64,000 nt of DNA, taken from NCBI RefSeq assembly GCF_024204685.1, contig NZ_CP100350.1, positions 496,001-560,000 on the forward strand. Direction: 5' to 3'. A program made the translations under genes and the position numbers. Below, one piece after another: positions 50,370 to 58,884 of the stretch. Source of the DNA: Gilvimarinus sp. DA14. Its GTDB lineage: Bacteria; Pseudomonadota; Gammaproteobacteria; Pseudomonadales; Cellvibrionaceae. Each line of letters begins with the position of its first letter. Within the stretch, counting starts at the first letter, position 1. The notes under the pieces were generated by a model. The model saw only the letters and a list, made by a program, of their open reading frames with translations. It was not told the origin of the DNA and did no database searches.

Positions 50370-51890
50370 ATGATGTTTTCAACAATGAAAAAGCTCAGCA
50401 CAGTGGCGGTGTTGGGCGCGAGCCTGAGTTATATGCCCTTATCTAATGCCCAGTCGGCCGATTGTAGCTATACAGTCGTTAATGATTGGGGCGCCGGTGC
50501 AATCGCAAATATTGAAATTACCAATACCGGCCCAACGCCCATTAACGGCTGGCACGTAAACTGGGAGTATCAATCAAACACCGTTAGCAATTTGTGGAAT
50601 GCTAACCTGAGTGGTTCTAACCCCTACTCCGCTTCCAATATGAGTTGGAACAGCGGTATTCAGCCTGGTCAAACCGTAAGTTTTGGTATGCAGGTCAATG
50701 CCCCTAACGGGGTCGAGACGGTTGAGGTTACCGGCGATATCTGCGGCACCGCAAGCTCATCTTCTAGCAGCAGCTCTTCGTCAAGTTCCAGCAGCTCCTC
50801 TTCCAGTTCCAGCAGTTCGTCGTCAAGCTCCAGTAGCTCGTCGTCCGGCGGTGAAGGATTAACCGCGGTAGAGTTGACCGGTGAGATGGGCGTGGGCTGG
50901 AACCTGGGTAATACCCTGGATGCCATTGGCGGTGAGACTGCCTGGGGTAACCCAGAAACGACTCAAGCGCTGATTAATTCAGTGGCGGATGCAGGCTTTA
51001 AAACCATTCGCGTGCCAGTGGCCTGGAGCAAGTTCTCGGACCCCGAGAATTTTGTGATCGAGCAAAGCTGGATGAACCGCGTAGAAGAGGTGGTTAACTA
51101 CGCCTTGAACGCGGATATGTATGTGATTATGAACATTCACTGGGACGAAGGTTGGATGCAACCCACCTATGCCGAGCAGGAGTACGTGAATAATCGCCTG
51201 GCTATCATGTGGGAGCAAATTGCCACACACTTTGAGGCCTACGATGATCGCCTGCTGTTTGCCGGTACCAATGAAGTCATGGTTGAAGGCGACTATGGCA
51301 CGCCGACCGAAGAGTATTACACCGTGCAAAACAGCTTTAACCAGACGTTTGTGGATACGGTGCGGGCTACCGGTGGCAATAACGCCGATCGCTATATCGT
51401 GGTACAGGGTTTTAACACCAATATTGATCACACGGTCAACTTTGCCGAGATTCCCAACGACCCTGCTAGCGACCGTTTGTTGATGGAGGTGCACTACTAT
51501 GACCCCTACAACTTTACCCTTAACCAAAGCAGTAATATTACCCAGTGGGGCTCAATTGCCACTGACCCAAGCGTGACCGAGACCTGGGCCAACGAATCTT
51601 ATGTGGATTATCAGTTCAGCCGCATGCAGACAAATTTCGTTAATCAGGGTATTGGCGTAATTTTGGGTGAGTACGGGGTAATCTCCCGCCAGAACGTGTC
51701 GGATCACGAGATTTACCGGAACTACTGGAACGAGTACATCACTCAATCGGCGGTTGACCACCAGTTGGTGCCTGTGTATTGGGATAACGGCTACGCCGGA
51801 AACGGCGGCTTTGCGTTGTTTGACCGCTACAGCGGCGCCGAGATTGAGCCAGAGTTGATCGACGCCATTACCAGCGCGGTCGCTGAATAA
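50370..51890 (+). CDS. Secreted GH5 endoglucanase with CBM2
   Basis: 506 aa from ATG 50370 (AAGGAG RBS). Signal peptide to about residue 28 (ending PLSNAQS). An N-terminal CBM2 cellulose-binding module (about 30-125) has Cys at both ends and surface-type Trp (NDWGAG, NGWHVNWEY, NLWNANLSG). A serine-only linker of about 33 residues (135-170) follows, then the GH5 catalytic barrel: GVGWNLGNTLDA, RVPVAWSKF, IHWDEGWM, acid/base FAGTNEV and nucleophile LGEYG. The usual N-E-P around the acid/base Glu is N-E-V here. It cleaves internal beta-1,4-glucan bonds. CBM2-polySer-GH architecture is a hallmark of Cellvibrionaceae. Confidence 0.94.
   Translation: MMFSTMKKLSTVAVLGASLSYMPLSNAQSADCSYTVVNDWGAGAIANIEITNTGPTPINGWHVNWEYQSNTVSNLWNANLSGSNPYSASNMSWNSGIQPGQTVSFGMQVNAPNGVETVEVTGDICGTASSSSSSSSSSSSSSSSSSSSSSSSSSSSSSSGGEGLTAVELTGEMGVGWNLGNTLDAIGGETAWGNPETTQALINSVADAGFKTIRVPVAWSKFSDPENFVIEQSWMNRVEEVVNYALNADMYVIMNIHWDEGWMQPTYAEQEYVNNRLAIMWEQIATHFEAYDDRLLFAGTNEVMVEGDYGTPTEEYYTVQNSFNQTFVDTVRATGGNNADRYIVVQGFNTNIDHTVNFAEIPNDPASDRLLMEVHYYDPYNFTLNQSSNITQWGSIATDPSVTETWANESYVDYQFSRMQTNFVNQGIGVILGEYGVISRQNVSDHEIYRNYWNEYITQSAVDHQLVPVYWDNGYAGNGGFALFDRYSGAEIEPELIDAITSAVAE
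50749..50847 (+). repeat. Poly-serine linker coding tract
   Basis: About 33 consecutive serine codons (AGC, TCT, TCA, TCG, TCC, AGT mixed) join the CBM2 and GH5 domains. Codon mixing keeps the DNA from being a simple tandem repeat, which limits slippage. Confidence 0.9.
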
Positions 51891-51905
51891 CCCTCCCCCC
51901 CTTCT

Positions 51906-51940
51906 GCGAGCCATCGTCCGATGGCTCGCTTTCTCCTTTA
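51906..51940 (+). terminator. Intrinsic terminator of the cellulase gene
   Basis: GCGAGCCAT / ATGGCTCGC forms a perfect 9-bp stem with loop CGTCCG, followed by TTTCTCCTTT. It begins 15 bases after the stop codon. Confidence 0.87.
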
Positions 51941-52003
51941 TATCTATTCCTGACGCAAACGTTAGGGCTCGCATTCGATATTTTTGAAAAATTGATTGCA
52001 GTT

Positions 52004-52022
52004 GACAATAGTTATCATTAAG
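52004..52022. promoter_or_regulatory. Fur box upstream of the siderophore receptor operon
   Basis: GACAATAGTTATCATTAAG; the opposite strand reads CTTAATGATAACTATTGTC, matching the Fur consensus at about 14 of 19 positions. It ends 36 bases before the receptor ATG. Confidence 0.72.
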
Positions 52023-52058
52023 ATTGTCACCAAATTCCATATATCCTTGGGGGATCTT

Positions 52059-54230
52059 ATGACCACACCTATTATGGCGCGCCGCGCCTATGGCCCTAGC
52101 TTTGCCCTACTGACACTGAGTGTCGCCATCAGCGCCGCAACTCACGCGCAAACACTGACTGATGAGGAAAAGGCAAAAGCCGATGCGGCCATCGAAGAGA
52201 TGATCGTAACCAGCAGATTCACCACCAACGATCGCCTGGATACAGCGACTGGCCTTGGTTTGACCCTATACGAAACGCCGCAATCAGTGAGCGTAATGAC
52301 CAGCCAACGTATTTTTGACCAAGATTTACGCACCCTGACCGATGTGGTTAACAACGCCCCAGGCGTATCGGCACGTGGTTTGGACAGCTCTCGACAGAGT
52401 TTCTCTGCGCGCGGTTTCTCTATCGACAACTACCAAATTGATGGCATCCCCATGACCTGGAGTTCGGGTGGCGATGCTGGCGAAACTCAATCAAATACCG
52501 CCCTTTACGAGCGCATTGAAGTTGTGCGTGGCGCCACCGGCTTACTAACGGGCGCGGGTAACCCATCTGCCTCTGTCAATTTGGTACGTAAACACGCCGA
52601 CAGCAAGGTACTGACTGGTTCAGTGAATGCTTCCGTGGGCCGCTGGGATACCTACACGGCCACCGCTGATGTGGGTACCGCGCTTAACCGCTCGGGCAGT
52701 GTTCGTGGTCGTGTGGTCGCTAACTACGAAGAGGGAGACTCATTTCGCGATTTAGCCGGCGATGAAACCAGCGTGTTCTACGGCGTTGTCGATGCCGATG
52801 TGACCGACAACTTGCTGGTGCGTGTGGGCGCGAGCTATCAAGACAATGAACCAACGGCCTCAACCTGGGGTGGGCTGCCGGTGTGGTTTAGTGATGGCGG
52901 TCGTACCGACTGGGAGCGCTCTAAAACCATTGGTGCGGACTGGACCTCTTGGGCCTCTACCGTGCAGAACCAATTCGCCGATTTAATTTATAACTTTAAC
53001 GACGATTGGCGTTTAAAGCTGAACGTTAATCGCAATGTGAATGAAGCCGATCTACTGCTGATTTACATGTCGGGCACGGTCGATCGCGACACAGGTATGG
53101 GATTGAACCCCTCCCCCTACAACGCCGAAACCGAACGCGACCAAATCAGCTATAGCGCACAGCTAAGTGGCAATTACTCGCTCTTCGGCAATGAGCACGA
53201 GCTGACCTTAGGTGCGATCAGCAGTGATCAGGACTTTATCTCTCAAACTCGCGCGCGCAGCGACGTAGCACCAATTGGCAACTTTTATGAATGGGATGGC
53301 AGCTACCCTCAACCTACCTGGGGTGAGCAGTCTGTTGCCTCAGAGGTAAACACTAAGCAAGATGGTTTTTACGGCGCCACTCGCCTATCACTGACCGATG
53401 AGTTTAAAGTGATTTTAGGTGGCCGTATTTCGAATTGGGAGCAAACCGGCCAAAACTACGGCACGCCAGTTGATTTGGGTGATGACAATGTTTTTACGCC
53501 ATACGCTGGTATGGTGTATGAGCTGACCGAACAGCACTCGCTGTACGCCAGTTACACCGAGATTTTTCAGCCGCAAAGTGAGCGCGATCGCAATGGCGAC
53601 TACCTGGACCCAATTGAAGGCATCAACTACGAAGTCGGTGTAAAAAGTCGTTTCTTCAACGACGCCCTGCACACAACAGTTACCCTGTTTAATGTCGTGC
53701 AGGAAAACCTGGCGCAGCCGGATGTGGGACAAACCGTTCCCGGCACTGAACCGCCTGTTCAGGCATCCTATGGCGCAGACGGCGCTGAATCCACGGGTAT
53801 AGAACTGGAAATGGTAGGTGAGATAGCCGACGGCTGGGATGTAAGCTTAAGCTATACCGCGTTTGAGGCGGAAGATGCCGATGGCGAGCCCGTTAACACC
53901 AATCAGCCTGACCAGTTGATTAAGCTGTACACCACTTATCAGTTTGGTGGTGCGCTGGACAAGCTTACGGTTGCCGGCGGTGTTAACTGGCAAGGTGAAA
54001 ACTACACCGATACCACAAACCCGGTTACCGGCCAAGATGAGCGTTTGGAGCAAGATGCTTACGCACTGGTGAGCTTAATGACTCGCTACGACATTACTTC
54101 ACAGCTTTCTGTGCAGCTGAACGTGGATAACCTACTGGATGAAACCTACTACAGCCAGATTGGTTTCTACAACCAGCTTGAGTATGGCGAGCCGCGCAAC
54201 GTCACGGCCTCGCTGAGCTACCAGTTCTAA
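52059..54230 (+). CDS. TonB-dependent siderophore receptor (FhuE/FpvA-like)
   Basis: 723 aa from ATG 52059 (GGGGGATCTT RBS); the 21-residue upstream extension has no RBS and lies over the Fur box. Signal peptide ends near ATHAQ. TonB box-like IEEMIVTSRF about residue 46; plug motif YETPQSVSVMTSQRI; SARGFSIDNYQIDGIP; YERIEVVRGATGLLTGAGNPSASVNLVRK. These features belong to the TonB-siderophor subfamily importing ferric hydroxamate or catecholate siderophores. No STN domain. C-terminus ends in aromatic YQF. First gene of a Fur-controlled unit with DUF3649, PepSY and DUF3325 membrane proteins. Confidence 0.94.
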   Translation: MTTPIMARRAYGPSFALLTLSVAISAATHAQTLTDEEKAKADAAIEEMIVTSRFTTNDRLDTATGLGLTLYETPQSVSVMTSQRIFDQDLRTLTDVVNNAPGVSARGLDSSRQSFSARGFSIDNYQIDGIPMTWSSGGDAGETQSNTALYERIEVVRGATGLLTGAGNPSASVNLVRKHADSKVLTGSVNASVGRWDTYTATADVGTALNRSGSVRGRVVANYEEGDSFRDLAGDETSVFYGVVDADVTDNLLVRVGASYQDNEPTASTWGGLPVWFSDGGRTDWERSKTIGADWTSWASTVQNQFADLIYNFNDDWRLKLNVNRNVNEADLLLIYMSGTVDRDTGMGLNPSPYNAETERDQISYSAQLSGNYSLFGNEHELTLGAISSDQDFISQTRARSDVAPIGNFYEWDGSYPQPTWGEQSVASEVNTKQDGFYGATRLSLTDEFKVILGGRISNWEQTGQNYGTPVDLGDDNVFTPYAGMVYELTEQHSLYASYTEIFQPQSERDRNGDYLDPIEGINYEVGVKSRFFNDALHTTVTLFNVVQENLAQPDVGQTVPGTEPPVQASYGADGAESTGIELEMVGEIADGWDVSLSYTAFEAEDADGEPVNTNQPDQLIKLYTTYQFGGALDKLTVAGGVNWQGENYTDTTNPVTGQDERLEQDAYALVSLMTRYDITSQLSVQLNVDNLLDETYYSQIGFYNQLEYGEPRNVTASLSYQF

Positions 54231-54323
54231 GCGAACGTCGAGCAACCGGGCCACGGAGGGCCTGCGTTTTTACGTTTCAGCCCGGGGCAATACGCACCAG
54301 GCTGCTTTTTTGCTTGTTTTTTT

Positions 54324-54602
54324 ATGTCCCACTCAGGTTGGCGTTTAGCCTCTCACATTATTGCGGCACTTTTTGGAGGCTATCTGTTAGCCTTATCCGC
54401 CAGTGTATTACTCGCCGCTGTGCTTCCCGCCTCACGCAGTGACGCCACACTCGTGGCTCACCTTATTAGCTTTGCGGTTTATGTCGCCGCTATTGTATGG
54501 GCTTTTGCCGCGCCGCATCACCTGCGTGCTTGGCTCAATATGCTGATACCTGTCCTGCCCTTATTGGCAGCGGGTTTGTGGTTGTCGGGGTTTACCCTGT
54601 GA
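54324..54602 (+). CDS. DUF3649 small membrane protein
   Basis: 92 aa with three predicted membrane helices and little else (MSHSGWRLASHIIAALFGG...). It matches the DUF3649 iron-uptake-associated family found between siderophore receptors and PepSY proteins. Its TGA overlaps the next gene's GTG (GTGA), indicating translational coupling. Probable subunit or partner of the PepSY reductase; mechanism unknown. Confidence 0.83.
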   Translation: MSHSGWRLASHIIAALFGGYLLALSASVLLAAVLPASRSDATLVAHLISFAVYVAAIVWAFAAPHHLRAWLNMLIPVLPLLAAGLWLSGFTL

Positions 54603-56179
54603 ATAATTCTTCAGCGAAATCCAGTGGTTTTCGCCCCGCCATGACCTGGGTACATACCTGGGCCGGTTTAACCCTTGGCTGGATACTTTACTTAATATTT
54701 GTGACCGGCACCGCCGGTTATTTTGATACCGAGCTGGACCGCTGGATGCAGCCCGAGTTGCCGCCGATACAGCACGTAAATGCCTCGCACACAGCACAGG
54801 CCATTGTCGCGCGTATGCAAGAGCAAGCGCCGGGGGCGGAGCGCTGGTTTATCAGTTTGCCCACCGATCGCAACATACCCTACCCCAACGTATTTTGGCA
54901 GGGCGCCTCTACCGATATGGGGGCCAGTGCCGCCAGCGGTCGTGTACTGCTGGATGCGCAAACCGCCGAACCACTCGAACCCCGCGCCACCGGCGGTGGG
55001 CAGACCTTGTATCAAATGCATTGGCGGCTTCATTATTTATCGCGCCAGTACAGCGACAAAATCATCGGTATTGCCACGCTGTTTATGATGGTGGGTTTAA
55101 TTACCGGCATTATTATTCACAAGAATATTTTCGTTGATTTTTTTACTTTACGTTTAGGTAAAGGGCGTCGATCCTGGCTCGACGCGCACAATTTTTTAAG
55201 TGTGTTTGCGCTGCCCTTTCACTTAATGATTACGTATTCGGGGCTGTTGTTTTTAGGCTTTTCGCTTATGCCCTTTATTGTCTCATCGCAATACCCAGAG
55301 GACGGTCGCAGACAGTTTTACGCTGAAGTTTTCGATCCGCCGGGTTTGATTGAGCCCGCAGGGCAACAAGCGCCCCTGATAAATATTGCCCCATTAATGG
55401 CGCAGCTTGAGCAGCATTGGGGCGCAGGCCGCGTGCAGACCTTGGATATTCATCACCCGGGCGATAAAAATGCGCGCATTGTCGCTTACCAAAGTATTTC
55501 CGATACCGTTAGCACCAGCGCTGAGCGACGGGTATATGATGGCGTAAGTGGCGAGCTTCTGCATATTCAGCCCGCCGATTCATCAAAGGCCAAGCAAGTG
55601 CGAGATGTTTTTTTGGGGCTGCACGAGGGGTTGTTTGCTCAACCACTGCTGCGTTGGCTGTATTTTTTATCGGGGCTTATGGGCACCGGCATGGTCGCGA
55701 CTGGCTTAATTCTGTGGTCAGTAAAAAGGCGGCAAAAAGCCGAGCGTAAAAACGCCGCTGCGGTTAAAGGTTTACGCTTAGTCGAAGTGCTAAACGCCGG
55801 CACGATTGTCGGTTTGCCCGTTGCTATTGCCTGCTATTTTGCCGCCAATCGATTGCTTCCAGTCACTATGGCCAGTCGCGCCGCGTGGGAGGTTCATACG
55901 TTATTTATGGTTTGGCTGGTGCTTTTGTTGTGGGTGGCGGTAAGGCCCAGGGCACGGGTATGGCAAGAGTTATTAATGCTGGCGAGCGCCTCTTATTTGT
56001 TATTGCCGCTTCTGAATGCGATCACGACCGAGCGCGGTTTAATTCGCAGTGTGGCTCAAGGCGACTGGGTTTTTGCGGGCGTTGATTTGGCATTTGCCAT
56101 ACTGGGGGGCTGTTTTGGTTGGTGCGCCTGGCGGGTGCATCGGTTAAAAGCGACTAGCCGGTCGGGAGCAACACCATGA
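54599..56179 (+). CDS. PepSY-TM iron-uptake reductase-like membrane protein
   Basis: 526 aa from GTG 54599, overlapping the DUF3649 stop; the longer frame from 54497 lies inside that gene. Typical PepSY_TM protein: opening FRPAMTWVHTWAGLTLGWILYLIFVTGT with the first helix and a conserved His; a periplasmic domain to about residue 140; LYQMHWRLHYLSRQYSDKIIG then a second helix; a second periplasmic block; LGLHEGLFAQPLLRWLYFLSGLMG with further helices. Conserved His within helices could ligate haem. Members such as FoxB/FsrB-like proteins are linked to ferri-siderophore reduction in the periplasm. Last gene of the unit overlaps by ATGA. Confidence 0.88.
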   Translation: MNNSSAKSSGFRPAMTWVHTWAGLTLGWILYLIFVTGTAGYFDTELDRWMQPELPPIQHVNASHTAQAIVARMQEQAPGAERWFISLPTDRNIPYPNVFWQGASTDMGASAASGRVLLDAQTAEPLEPRATGGGQTLYQMHWRLHYLSRQYSDKIIGIATLFMMVGLITGIIIHKNIFVDFFTLRLGKGRRSWLDAHNFLSVFALPFHLMITYSGLLFLGFSLMPFIVSSQYPEDGRRQFYAEVFDPPGLIEPAGQQAPLINIAPLMAQLEQHWGAGRVQTLDIHHPGDKNARIVAYQSISDTVSTSAERRVYDGVSGELLHIQPADSSKAKQVRDVFLGLHEGLFAQPLLRWLYFLSGLMGTGMVATGLILWSVKRRQKAERKNAAAVKGLRLVEVLNAGTIVGLPVAIACYFAANRLLPVTMASRAAWEVHTLFMVWLVLLLWVAVRPRARVWQELLMLASASYLLLPLLNAITTERGLIRSVAQGDWVFAGVDLAFAILGGCFGWCAWRVHRLKATSRSGATP

Positions 56180-56538
56180 ACGGGATTTTATCGTTTAGCC
56201 TTCTATTGCTTTGCGCGGCAGCGTTTACCGGCTTTGCGTTGGCGAGCGCCAAAGTGCGCTGGCAATTGCAAAAAACCGGCAGCTCATTTGCTATCACGCC
56301 TGTCAGGTTGCGCGCCTTATCCTGGTTGTTAATAATTATTGCCTGTGTCTTTGCGCTAAACTTGCGAAGCTTGGGTATTGGCTTGGCCCAGTTAGCGGGC
56401 TGCGCTTCGGCGGCGGCAATCGTCGCCTTGCTGGCCGCCAATTTTCGACCGAGATTGCTGCCGCCTCTGGCGTTGGGTTTCGCCCTATTGGCATCACTCA
56501 TGTCTACAGCGAGTGTGTTGGTCTCGCTGTGGGCATAA
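56176..56538 (+). CDS. DUF3325 small membrane protein
   Basis: 120 aa, four predicted helices, no soluble domain. It matches DUF3325, the usual last gene of receptor-DUF3649-PepSY-DUF3325 iron units. ATG overlaps the PepSY stop by four bases. It converges on the GH43 gene, 9 bases away. No catalytic motif is visible. Confidence 0.83.
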   Translation: MNGILSFSLLLLCAAAFTGFALASAKVRWQLQKTGSSFAITPVRLRALSWLLIIIACVFALNLRSLGIGLAQLAGCASAAAIVALLAANFRPRLLPPLALGFALLASLMSTASVLVSLWA

Positions 56539-56547
56539 GATATAGGC

Positions 56548-57537
56548 TTAGGGAGCCAGTGATTGTTCCGAGTGAGACGCCGTGTTTTTATCCAAAGCCA
56601 GTAGAGGCGCCAGGGCTGTTTCAGACACTTGAAGCACCGTACCGTGGCGGCTGCCCTCGGGCATTTTAATCTGGTCGCTCACATCTTCCCAATGAATAAA
56701 GTCCTGGGTTTTCATCGCGCCAAAGGCTTTGCTGGTGTACTCGTCGTAATAGACCAACCAGCTATCGGGCAGGCGCAGTATTGTTGGGCCCTCTACCCAT
56801 AAGTCTGTGGGAGTAAAGGGTTCAAGCGGTGTCTGCCAAGGGCCGTATAAGCTGTTGCTGCGAGTGACTTGTAAGTACTTGGCCGGCGGGTGGCGGGTTT
56901 CGTCTTTTAACACCATCACATACTCATCACCGTCTTTTACGATGGTTGAGTCAATCACGTTAAAGTCCGGCTGGTAAAACAGCTGGGTCTCGCTGTAGTG
57001 TTTAAAGTCTTTGGTGGCGGTGTAATAAATGCGGTGGTTAAGTCCATCGTCGCCCGTATCTTCGGTAGCGGGAAAGCGGCCGGGTATGGTGCTGGCCCAG
57101 TAAATCAAATACTGCTCGCGTTCATCATCCCATATGATTTCCGGTGCCCAGCTATTGCGGGCAGTGGGTTCGTGGGCCATGACGGCAATAAACTCGGGTT
57201 CGCTCCAATCAATCAGGTTATCCGAATGAGCGATGCCAATGCCCTTATCCCACCAGCCGGTGGTCCACACCATATGGTAGCGACCATCAGGGCCCTGAAT
57301 AATACAGGGGTCGCGCATCAGGCCCTGTCCTACGGTGGATTGCAAAACTGGTTGGTCGCCATTCAGCGCTTGCCAATGGTAGCCGTCGCGGCTGTATGCC
57401 AGATGTAAGCCGCTCTCGCCATTACCGCGAAAGGAGCTGAAAATATAGCCGGTTTTTGACTCTGGTTTACTGACGCAGGCGTTAAGTATTAGTGTTAAGG
57501 CAGCTATTGGGAGTGAGCGAGCGAGAATTTTGAGCAT
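56548..57537 (-). CDS. GH43-type glycoside hydrolase lipoprotein
   Basis: 329 aa, single-domain. Signal peptide with lipobox ILNAC at about residue 21, so it is anchored to a membrane. Five-bladed propeller features: LMRDPCIIQGPDGRYHMVWTT (base Asp), NVIDSTIVKDGDEYVMVLKD (pKa-modulating Asp) and WVEGPTILRLPDSWLVYY (acid Glu). It fits an alpha-L-arabinofuranosidase or a GH43-like exo-enzyme from rhamnogalacturonan or ulvan loci. AGAGGTAA RBS before ATG 57537. Divergent from the GH105 gene across 137 bases, so probably co-regulated with it. Confidence 0.87.
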   Translation of the reverse strand: MLKILARSLPIAALTLILNACVSKPESKTGYIFSSFRGNGESGLHLAYSRDGYHWQALNGDQPVLQSTVGQGLMRDPCIIQGPDGRYHMVWTTGWWDKGIGIAHSDNLIDWSEPEFIAVMAHEPTARNSWAPEIIWDDEREQYLIYWASTIPGRFPATEDTGDDGLNHRIYYTATKDFKHYSETQLFYQPDFNVIDSTIVKDGDEYVMVLKDETRHPPAKYLQVTRSNSLYGPWQTPLEPFTPTDLWVEGPTILRLPDSWLVYYDEYTSKAFGAMKTQDFIHWEDVSDQIKMPEGSRHGTVLQVSETALAPLLALDKNTASHSEQSLAP

Positions 57538-57674
57538 GCTTTACCTCTGTTGTCGCAGCGAAATGCGTTATTATGTTTTTGGCCTATTGATAATATAATA
57601 CCAATATAATGATTGCCGTTCAGCCACGACATGGCCTCGATAATAATTAATTCGTCAATAATAAGGTTTGCACA
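57538..57674. promoter_or_regulatory. Divergent GH43/GH105 promoter region
   Basis: 137 AT-rich bases between two divergent carbohydrate genes. Direct-repeat-like AATATAAT copies (around 57592 and 57603) and TTATTATG are seen. A shared regulator is likely, but no clear dyad was recognised. Confidence 0.4.
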
Positions 57675-58871
57675 ATGCGACAAATACTATTCAGTGTTTT
57701 ATTTATAGGCTTAGTCGCCTGCTCGCCCACTGCGACAAAACAGACATCTCCCACGCCGACGGCCGATTCGGTAAAAGCACTGACCAAGAAAGTCGCCGAC
57801 TGGCAGATTGAAACCTTTTACCAACAAGGTGAATATCGCGCCCTGCCTAGGGTTCCGCCGGAGTGGATGAACAGCGAGCAGTACCATGACTTGGAGTGGC
57901 ATCACGGGGCTCTGTACGCGGGTATGAATCAGTGGCGTAAAGTCGCCGACAACCCCGAGAAATATACCAACTGGCTGATCGAGATTGGCGAGCGCAACGA
58001 TTGGGAGCTGCACCGTCGCCCCTACCATGCCGACGACCACACCGTGGGGCAGTTCTACCTGGCGCTGTATGAAGATTTTAACGATCCTAAGATGCTGGAG
58101 CCCACCCGGGAACAGTTTGATTGGATTTTAGAAAACCCCAAAACCGGTACTCTGGACTGGCTGGCAGAAGACACCCACGCCCACGACCGCTGGGGCTGGA
58201 GTGACGCACTGTTTATGGCGCCTCCGGTGTGGGCACGTCTGTCTAAAGTGACTGGCGACCCCAAGTATCTGGAGTTTATGGACCGGGAATATCACGCCAC
58301 CTACGATTTGCTGTGGAGTGAAAAAGATCACCTGTTCTGGCGCGACTCCAGCTTCTTTACCAAAAGCGAGAAAAACGGCGAAGATATTTTCTGGTCGCGC
58401 GGTAACGGTTGGGTATTTGGCGGTCTGGCATTAATGATTCCGGACCTGCCCGCTAACTGGGAAGGTCGTGACTTTTATATCGACTTATACAAAGAAATGG
58501 CGGCCCGCCTGTTAGAGATTCAGCGCGACGACGGCACCTGGTCTATGGGTTTGCTGGGCGGTATTGACGGTTACCCGATTATCGAAACCAGCGGCACCTC
58601 TTTCTTTACCTTTGGTCTGGCCTGGGGCATCAACCAGGGCATTCTCGATCACGAAACCTACCAACCAGCGGTTATGCGTGCCTGGCAGGCACTGTCCGGC
58701 GCCGTAACCGATGAAGGGCTGCTGGGGCATGTACAACCGGTAGGCGCCGCACCCGGCGACTCCTTCCCCGACTACACCGAGGTGTACGGTATTGGCGCCT
58801 TTCTGGCCGCAGGCAGCGAACTGTACAAGCTGCTGGCTGAAGAAGAAGGCGTAAAAAAAAAAGATAACTGA
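57675..58871 (+). CDS. GH105 unsaturated uronyl hydrolase lipoprotein
   Basis: 398 aa. Signal with lipobox LVACS at about residue 16. The alpha/alpha-six-barrel shows GH88/GH105 motifs: LEWHHGALYAGMN, RPYHADDHTVGQFY (Asp of the catalytic site), DRWGWSDALFMAPPVWARL (second Asp), ILFW-type FWSRGNGWVFGGLA and GTSFFTFGLAWGIN. YteR-like enzymes hydrolyse the unsaturated uronyl residue left by polysaccharide lyases on rhamnogalacturonan or ulvan. AAGG RBS. The C-terminus reads EEEGVKKKDN, and its Lys codons lie in an A10 tract that may permit a frameshift into the next gene. Confidence 0.93.
   Translation: MRQILFSVLFIGLVACSPTATKQTSPTPTADSVKALTKKVADWQIETFYQQGEYRALPRVPPEWMNSEQYHDLEWHHGALYAGMNQWRKVADNPEKYTNWLIEIGERNDWELHRRPYHADDHTVGQFYLALYEDFNDPKMLEPTREQFDWILENPKTGTLDWLAEDTHAHDRWGWSDALFMAPPVWARLSKVTGDPKYLEFMDREYHATYDLLWSEKDHLFWRDSSFFTKSEKNGEDIFWSRGNGWVFGGLALMIPDLPANWEGRDFYIDLYKEMAARLLEIQRDDGTWSMGLLGGIDGYPIIETSGTSFFTFGLAWGINQGILDHETYQPAVMRAWQALSGAVTDEGLLGHVQPVGAAPGDSFPDYTEVYGIGAFLAAGSELYKLLAEEEGVKKKDN
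58853..58862 (+). promoter_or_regulatory. A10 slippery tract at the GH105/BNR junction
   Basis: Ten consecutive A bases. In the BNR frame a TAA at 58852-58854 closes everything upstream, and the frame is open from 58855, inside the tract. Loss of one A, or a +1 slip, converts GH105 ...VKKKDN-stop into ...KKITDVRTFMYNSGWCW, continuing through the whole BNR protein. Confidence 0.7.
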
Positions 58872-58884
58872 TGTTCGCACCTTT

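Noticed and set aside
50749-50847. Repetitive tract considered as a CRISPR or VNTR array
   Set aside because: No spacer-repeat structure; it is a mixed-codon serine linker in frame with the cellulase.
50979-51527. 182-codon minus-strand ORF inside the cellulase
   Set aside because: Antisense to the GH5 barrel with all catalytic motifs on the plus strand; no independent support.
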